Part shown: positions 59,490-64,000 of the stretch, piece by piece
How positions within the stretch are numbered: position 1 is the first letter of the stretch
Layout of the letters: each line of letters opens with the position of its first letter
NCBI RefSeq assembly: GCF_018413525.1
Contig: NZ_JAHCDD010000008.1
Coordinates: 1-64,000, forward strand
DNA from: Acidovorax sp. CCYZU-2555
GTDB taxonomy: Bacteria > Pseudomonadota > Gammaproteobacteria > Burkholderiales > Burkholderiaceae_C
Direction: 5' to 3'
DNA length: 64,000 bases
Position numbers and translations under genes: made by a program
Notes under the pieces: generated by a model
Database searches by the model: none
Told to the model about the DNA's origin: nothing
The model's input: only the letters and a program-made list of their open reading frames with translations

Positions 59490-62400
59490 TCATGCGTGGA
59501 TCAGCCTGGGGATGTCTTGCGGGGCAGCGCCGCTTCCAGGCCGGATGCGAAACCATATGGCGTACATGGCGGGCAGGAAGACCAGCGTCAGAACCGTGCC
59601 TGCCAGCGTGCCACCGATGAGGGTGTAGGCCAGCGTGCCCCAGAACACCGAATGGGTCAGCGGGATGAACGCCAGGATCGCCGCCAGGGCCGTCAGGATC
59701 ACAGGCCGGGCGCGCTGCACGGTGGCTTCCACCACGGCCTGGAAGGGGTCCATTCCGTCCTGCTCGTTCTGCTGGATCTGCCCGATCAGAATCAGCGTAT
59801 TGCGCATCAGAATGCCCGACAGCGCGATCAGCCCGACCAGGGCATTGATGCCGAATGGCTGCTGGAACAGCAACAGGGTCGGCACCACACCGATCAAGCC
59901 CAGGGGGCTGGTCAGGAACACCATGACCATGGCCGACATCGAGCGCACCTGCAAGATGATGATGATGAGCGTGATGGCGATCATGATGGGAAACAGCGGC
60001 GCCATGGCAGCCATGGCCTTGGCCGACTCCTCGATCGCGCCCGCCTGCTCGATGCGATAGCCCGGCGGCAGCGCGTCTTTTATCGGCTTGAGCAGGCGCG
60101 AGATTTCGGCCGAGACATCGGGCGGCTGAAGTTCCTCAGCGATGTCGCCGCGCACCGTGATGGTGGGCACGCGGTCGCGGCGGCGCATCACGGGCTCTTC
60201 CATGCGCACGCTGAATTCGCCCACTTGTGACAGCGCAATGCGCTGGCCGCTGGCGGTGGTCAACGTGAAATCGCCCACTTTGGCCAGGTCCAGGCGGCTG
60301 CCGCCTGCGGAGCGCGCCGTCACCTGCACGCTGCGTATATCTTCGCGCACAGTCGTCACCGGAACGCCGCTGAGCAGGAATTGCAGCTGCTGCGCCACCG
60401 CCGCGGACGTCAGCCCGACAGACTGCAGGCGGTCCTGCTGCAGCGTGAAGTGCATCACCGGCGTGCGCACGCCCCAGTCGGAGTTCACGGTGCGCATCAT
60501 CGGGCTGTCCTGCATCACCTGCTGCACCTGGCTGGCAATCGCGCCCAGCTTGTCGGCATCCGGCCCCGAGACGCGGTAGGCCACGGGAAACGGCGAATAC
60601 GGGCCAAACACCAGTTGCGTGACGCGCACCTGCGCTTCGGACGCCAGGCCTTGTGCGATGGCTTCACGCAGCCGCAGCTTGAGGGCCTCGCGCTCCTGCT
60701 GGCTGTCGGTGCGCACCACGATCTTGGCAAACGAGGGGTCGGGCAACTCGGGCGAGATGGCCAGATAGAAGCGCGGCGCGCCCTGGCCCACATACGCGGT
60801 GACGATCTTCGACTCGGCCTGCTGCGCCAGCCAGGCCTCGACCTTCTGCGTCGCCGCATCGGTACGGTCTATGGAAGTTCCATAGGGCATCTGCACTTCG
60901 ACCAGCACCTCGGGGCGGTCGGAGATGGGGAAGAACTGCTTCTTCACCACCGCCATGCCCAGCACCGCCGCGGTCATGAGCCCGACGACCGCCGCCGCGA
61001 CCAGCCACTTGCGCGCAATGATGCTGCCCAGCAGCGCGCGAAAGCGCTGGTAGCGCGGCGTGCCATACATGGCCGCATGGCCGCCTTCGACCTTCTTCAT
61101 TTCCGGCAGCATCTTGACGCCGAGATAGGGGGTGAACACCACGGCAACGACCCAGGACACGATCAGCGCGATGCCCACGATCCAGAACATGTTGCCGGTG
61201 TACTCGCCGGCGGTCGAGCGCGCAAAGCCGTTGGGCATGAAGCCCACCGCCGTCACCAAGGTGCCGGAGAGCATAGGGGCGGCGGTGTGGCTCCAGGCGT
61301 AGGCCGAGGCAGACAGCCGGTCGTAGCCCTCTTCCATCTTCACCACCATCATCTCGATGGCGATGATGGCGTCGTCCACCAGCAGGCCCAGCGCCAGGAT
61401 CAGCGAGCCCAGCGTGATGCGGTCGAAATTCTTGCCCGTGGCCGCCATGATCACGAACACCGCGGCCAGCGTCAACGGCACGGCGGCGGCGACCACCACG
61501 CCCACGCGCCAGCCCATGCTGACAAAGCACACCACCAGCACCACCACCAGCGCGGCAAAGAACTTGAGCATGAACTCGTCGACCGACGCGCTGATGTTGT
61601 CCGACTGGTCCGTGACCTTGGTCAGTCCCATGCCCAGCGGCATCTCGGCGTTGATCGCGCCGACTTCCTTGTCCAGCGCCTGGCCCAGATCGAGGCCGTT
61701 CCAGCCGTCGCGCATGATCACGCCCAGCAGCAAGGCCGGCTCGGCGCCGTTGCGAATGATGAAGGTCGACGGATCTTCGTAGCCGCGCGTGACGCTGGCG
61801 ATGTCGGAGAGCTTGAGCGTGCGCCCCTGCGCCGCGATCGGCGTGTCGCGCATCTTCTGCAATTCATCAAACGCGCCGTCGATGCGGATGAAAACCCGCG
61901 GACCATCGGTTTCGACCGAGCCCGCGGGCGTCAGGGCGTTCTGCTGGTTCAATGCCGAGAAGATATCCTGCGGACTGATTCCCAGCGTGGCCAGGCGCTC
62001 GTGCGAGAACTCCACGTAGATGCGCTCGGACTGCTCGCCGACGATATTGACCTTCTTCACGCCGGGCACATGCAGCAGGCGCTGGCGCAGTGTCTCGGCG
62101 TCGCGCACCAGTTCGCGCTGCGCCTCGCCGCGGGCCTTGAGCGCATAGAGCGCAAAGGTGACGTCGGCATATTCGTCGTTCACCATGGGCCCGAGCACCC
62201 CCGCGGGAAGATTGACGGCCTCGTCGCCGAGCTTCTTGCGCGCCTGGTAGAACTCCGCCTGCACTTCCTGCGGCGGGGTCGAGTCCAGCAGCGTGAGCGT
62301 GGTGAACGCCAGACCCGGGCGCACGAAAGTCTCGGTGCGTTCGTACCAACGCAGCTCCTGCAGGCGCTTTTCCAGTTTCTCGGCCACCTGGTCCTGCATT

Positions 62401-62588
62401 TCCCGGGCCGTGGCGCCAGGCCAGGCCGTGATGATGGTCATCACCTTGACGGTGAAGGCCGGGTCTTCGGCGCGGCCGAGCTTCAGGAACGAAATCACGC
62501 CCGCCAGCGAGATCAAAATGATCATGAACAGCGTGATGGAGCGCTCACGCACGGCCAGTGCAGAGAGATTGAAACGGCCCTTACTCAC
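59490..62588 (-). CDS. RND-family multidrug efflux permease (HAE-1 type)
   Basis: 1032 residues from a GTG at 62588, which overlaps the adaptor gene's stop. Twelve-helix RND pump: first helix ITLFMIILISLAGVISFLKLG, periplasmic porter loops, and the TM4 proton-relay segment ILALGLLVDDAIIAIEMMVVK with its two aspartates. Second-half copy: GINALVGLIALSGILMRNTLILIGQIQ. Exports drugs or metabolites by proton antiport through a tripartite complex; no outer-membrane channel is encoded here. Last gene of a TetR-adaptor-pump operon. Confidence 0.93.
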   Translation of the reverse strand: MSKGRFNLSALAVRERSITLFMIILISLAGVISFLKLGRAEDPAFTVKVMTIITAWPGATAREMQDQVAEKLEKRLQELRWYERTETFVRPGLAFTTLTLLDSTPPQEVQAEFYQARKKLGDEAVNLPAGVLGPMVNDEYADVTFALYALKARGEAQRELVRDAETLRQRLLHVPGVKKVNIVGEQSERIYVEFSHERLATLGISPQDIFSALNQQNALTPAGSVETDGPRVFIRIDGAFDELQKMRDTPIAAQGRTLKLSDIASVTRGYEDPSTFIIRNGAEPALLLGVIMRDGWNGLDLGQALDKEVGAINAEMPLGMGLTKVTDQSDNISASVDEFMLKFFAALVVVLVVCFVSMGWRVGVVVAAAVPLTLAAVFVIMAATGKNFDRITLGSLILALGLLVDDAIIAIEMMVVKMEEGYDRLSASAYAWSHTAAPMLSGTLVTAVGFMPNGFARSTAGEYTGNMFWIVGIALIVSWVVAVVFTPYLGVKMLPEMKKVEGGHAAMYGTPRYQRFRALLGSIIARKWLVAAAVVGLMTAAVLGMAVVKKQFFPISDRPEVLVEVQMPYGTSIDRTDAATQKVEAWLAQQAESKIVTAYVGQGAPRFYLAISPELPDPSFAKIVVRTDSQQEREALKLRLREAIAQGLASEAQVRVTQLVFGPYSPFPVAYRVSGPDADKLGAIASQVQQVMQDSPMMRTVNSDWGVRTPVMHFTLQQDRLQSVGLTSAAVAQQLQFLLSGVPVTTVREDIRSVQVTARSAGGSRLDLAKVGDFTLTTASGQRIALSQVGEFSVRMEEPVMRRRDRVPTITVRGDIAEELQPPDVSAEISRLLKPIKDALPPGYRIEQAGAIEESAKAMAAMAPLFPIMIAITLIIIILQVRSMSAMVMVFLTSPLGLIGVVPTLLLFQQPFGINALVGLIALSGILMRNTLILIGQIQQNEQDGMDPFQAVVEATVQRARPVILTALAAILAFIPLTHSVFWGTLAYTLIGGTLAGTVLTLVFLPAMYAIWFRIRPGSGAAPQDIPRLIHA

Positions 62589-63696
62589 GTGCGCCTCCTG
62601 CGGACACGACCGCGTCGGCCGCCTGGCCAGCCACTCGCACCTGGGTGCCTTCGCTCAACAGATGGGCGCCGAGCGCGACGATTTTCTCTCCTTGCCTGAG
62701 CCCGCCCGTGACATGCGCCTGATCGCCTTCGATGCGCGCGATGGTCACCGGCTGGCGCGCCACCTGCGGGCCCTTGACCACCCAGACGCCAGGACCGTCA
62801 CCGCTGTCGAGCAGTGCACTCAGAGGAACCTGCATGGCGCCTGGGATGGACGGCGGCGTGCCCGCCATCTTCAACGTGACCGTGCTGCCCAGCGGCGCAT
62901 CGGCCATGCGGTCTTCCAGCACGTAGCGCGCTTCAAAGGTGCGGGTCACCCGGTCGGCCACATCGGAGAGCTGGCGCAAGCGGGCCTGAACGACCCGCTC
63001 CGGCGTGCCGAACAGGCTGGCCGTGGCCAACGAGCCCAGGGCCGGGCGCAAGGTTTCCGGCAGGTGGACCACGGCTTCGCGTTTGCCGGCTTTGGCCAAT
63101 CGCACCACCACCTGGCCCGCGGCAACCACCTGGCCGGGCTCGACCAGTGTTTCCAGCACGACGCCATCGACATCGGCCAGCAACTGCGCATAGCCGCTGG
63201 CGTTGCGCGTGACCTGGGCCTGGGCCTGCGCCGCCCGCAGTTGCGCGCGCGCGGCGTCAGCCGCCGCCTTGACCTGGTCATAGGCCGAGGCGGAGATCGC
63301 GCCGGTGCCGCGCAAGTCACGGTAGCGCGCCTCTTCGTCCATTGCCTGCCGGGCCTGGGCCTGGACCGCGGCCACCGCGTCGTCCTGGGCCTGCGCGGCA
63401 AGCTTCAGGTCCGCGGGATCGATGCGCAGCAGGGGCTGGCCGCGTTGCACGGTCTGCCCGGTATCGACCAGGCGTTCAAGCACCTTGCCGGAAACGCGAA
63501 AACCCAGATCGCTTTGCACGCGCGCAGCGATGGTGCCGGTGAAGGCGCGTTCGCTGGAGGCCGCAGGCAGTACGTCGATGGTGCGCACCAGCGGCAGCGC
63601 GGTGCGTGGATCGGGTGGCGAGCTTTGTCCGCAGGCGACGAGCGCAAGCGGCAGCGTGCATAGAGCGGCAATAGACAGATGGCGGTGCCGAAGCAT
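62581..63696 (-). CDS. RND efflux periplasmic adaptor (membrane fusion protein)
   Basis: 371 residues from the ATG at 63696; the longer frame starts inside the operator. Lipobox LPLALVACGQ. Then the barrel-sandwich half motif AFTGTIAARVQSDLGFRVSGKVLERLVDTGQTVQRGQPLLRIDP, a helical hairpin (AVAAVQAQARQAMDEEARYRDL to AAQAQAQVTRN), the second lipoyl half LLADVDGVVLETLVEPGQVVAAGQVVVRLA and beta-barrel. Bridges the pump to an outer-membrane factor. Overlaps the pump gene by 8 bases. Confidence 0.92.
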   Translation of the reverse strand: MLRHRHLSIAALCTLPLALVACGQSSPPDPRTALPLVRTIDVLPAASSERAFTGTIAARVQSDLGFRVSGKVLERLVDTGQTVQRGQPLLRIDPADLKLAAQAQDDAVAAVQAQARQAMDEEARYRDLRGTGAISASAYDQVKAAADAARAQLRAAQAQAQVTRNASGYAQLLADVDGVVLETLVEPGQVVAAGQVVVRLAKAGKREAVVHLPETLRPALGSLATASLFGTPERVVQARLRQLSDVADRVTRTFEARYVLEDRMADAPLGSTVTLKMAGTPPSIPGAMQVPLSALLDSGDGPGVWVVKGPQVARQPVTIARIEGDQAHVTGGLRQGEKIVALGAHLLSEGTQVRVAGQAADAVVSAGGARE

Positions 63697-63733
63697 GGGA
63701 GTCCCGAAAAATGAGCAGGACCCGATTTTTTGA

Positions 63734-63763
63734 CTTGTGACTAATTTTGTCAATAGTCACAAG
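63734..63763. promoter_or_regulatory. TetR-type operator overlapping the efflux promoter
   Basis: Perfect 10-base arms CTTGTGACTA (63734-63743) and TAGTCACAAG (63754-63763), 10 bases apart. On the minus strand the spacer contains TTGACA followed 17 bases later by AAAAAT, a good -35 and poor -10, so repressor binding would cover the promoter of the adaptor/pump genes. Confidence 0.75.
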
Positions 63764-63769
63764 CAAAAT

Positions 63770-64000
63770 TCACGGCGATAAACTTCGCAGCACCAGGCCC
63801 GCGAGCTGGCCCGGCGCCTGTTCGGCATGCGCGAGGCTGTGCTGCAGCAGCAAGGGATCGAGGTAGGGGCGCATGGTCAGGAAGATCGCTGCGGCCGCCT
63901 CGTCCAGCGGCGTCTTGCGCTCGAAGTCGCCCGACTGGCGGCCCGCTTCCAGGATGTCCAGCAGCAACTGGTGGATGCGCTCCTCATAGGTGCGTGCCGC
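63770..64000 (-). CDS. TetR-family regulator, C-terminal part (runs off right edge)
   Basis: The last 77 codons of a leftward gene whose start is beyond the window. The visible part is a helical TetR ligand domain: TYEERIHQLLLDILEAGRQSGDFERKTPLDEAAAAIFLTMRPYLDPLLLQHSLAHAEQAP. It ends 7 bases from the operator and 74 bases from the adaptor gene, in the same direction. Role as repressor of the RND operon follows from position. Confidence 0.82.
   Translation of the reverse strand, partial: AARTYEERIHQLLLDILEAGRQSGDFERKTPLDEAAAAIFLTMRPYLDPLLLQHSLAHAEQAPGQLAGLVLRSLSP

Noticed and set aside
60381-62699. 772-codon plus-strand frame in the RND pump gene
   Set aside because: Antisense of the RND pump, low-complexity Arg/His/Gln-rich, typical of GC-skewed shadows.

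Overview
The window is high-GC Gram-negative DNA, most likely from a betaproteobacterium of the Burkholderiales (Bordetella/Achromobacter-like Alcaligenaceae, or a related Comamonadaceae). Evidence for this: four complete Bug/TctC-type periplasmic receptors plus one remnant, five LysR regulators beside metabolic cassettes, three separate two-component systems, a TonB receptor and an RND pump. This is inference from gene content. No rRNA, tRNA, CRISPR array, intact insertion sequence or phage was recognised.

Layout. 0-2.2 kb: 5' part of a gamma-glutamyltranspeptidase (leftward) and an overlapping YqcI/YcgG (GntA-like heme enzyme) - DUF1989 pair. 2.2-10.4 kb: a Gre-family factor; a LysR-GST-oxidoreductase cassette in which the oxidoreductase fuses a PNPOx-like domain to a ferredoxin-reductase and 2Fe-2S module; a lipid-kinase-like gene; a RidA-like/Old Yellow Enzyme pair with a LysR gene; a Bug remnant. 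10.5-14.7 kb: LysR against a Bug / alpha-hydroxyacid oxidase / DHDPS-family operon. 15.0-19.5 kb: a 1318-residue membrane non-ribosomal peptide synthetase of the poly-amino-acid (Pls/PosA) type, translationally coupled to a phosphopantetheinyl transferase. 19.6-25.0 kb: a response regulator divergent from a hybrid sensor kinase, then four small envelope-type genes of unknown function behind a terminator and an inverted repeat.

25.2-34.4 kb: a GntR/FCD regulator with repeated GGCC(T)(T/G)ACCA sites and a nine-gene operon: amino-acid-type ABC importer, zinc dehydrogenase, tagaturonate-reductase-like enzyme, altronate dehydratase, KDG kinase and KDPG aldolase. Together these would turn a hexonate such as L-galactonate into pyruvate and glyceraldehyde-3-phosphate. 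34.4-39.6 kb: Bug + flavin-reductase-like gene, a MetR-like regulator, and mesX-mesD, the folate- and B12-independent methionine synthase pair. 39.7-43.9 kb: two-component system divergent from a TonB-dependent receptor.

43.9-49.6 kb is a sparsely coding, mosaic strip with some AT-rich genes: DUF1348/TetR with paired operators, orphan membrane proteins, a GFA protein and the 3' stump of an ABC exporter. 49.7-52.9 kb is an aldehyde dehydrogenase-SDR-Bug operon. 53.0-55.8 kb is a Cpx-like envelope-stress module with an additional unknown gene. 56.0-59.4 kb is an FAD oxidoreductase/Bug pair with a divergent LysR. 59.5-64.0 kb is a TetR-regulated RND efflux operon running off the right edge.
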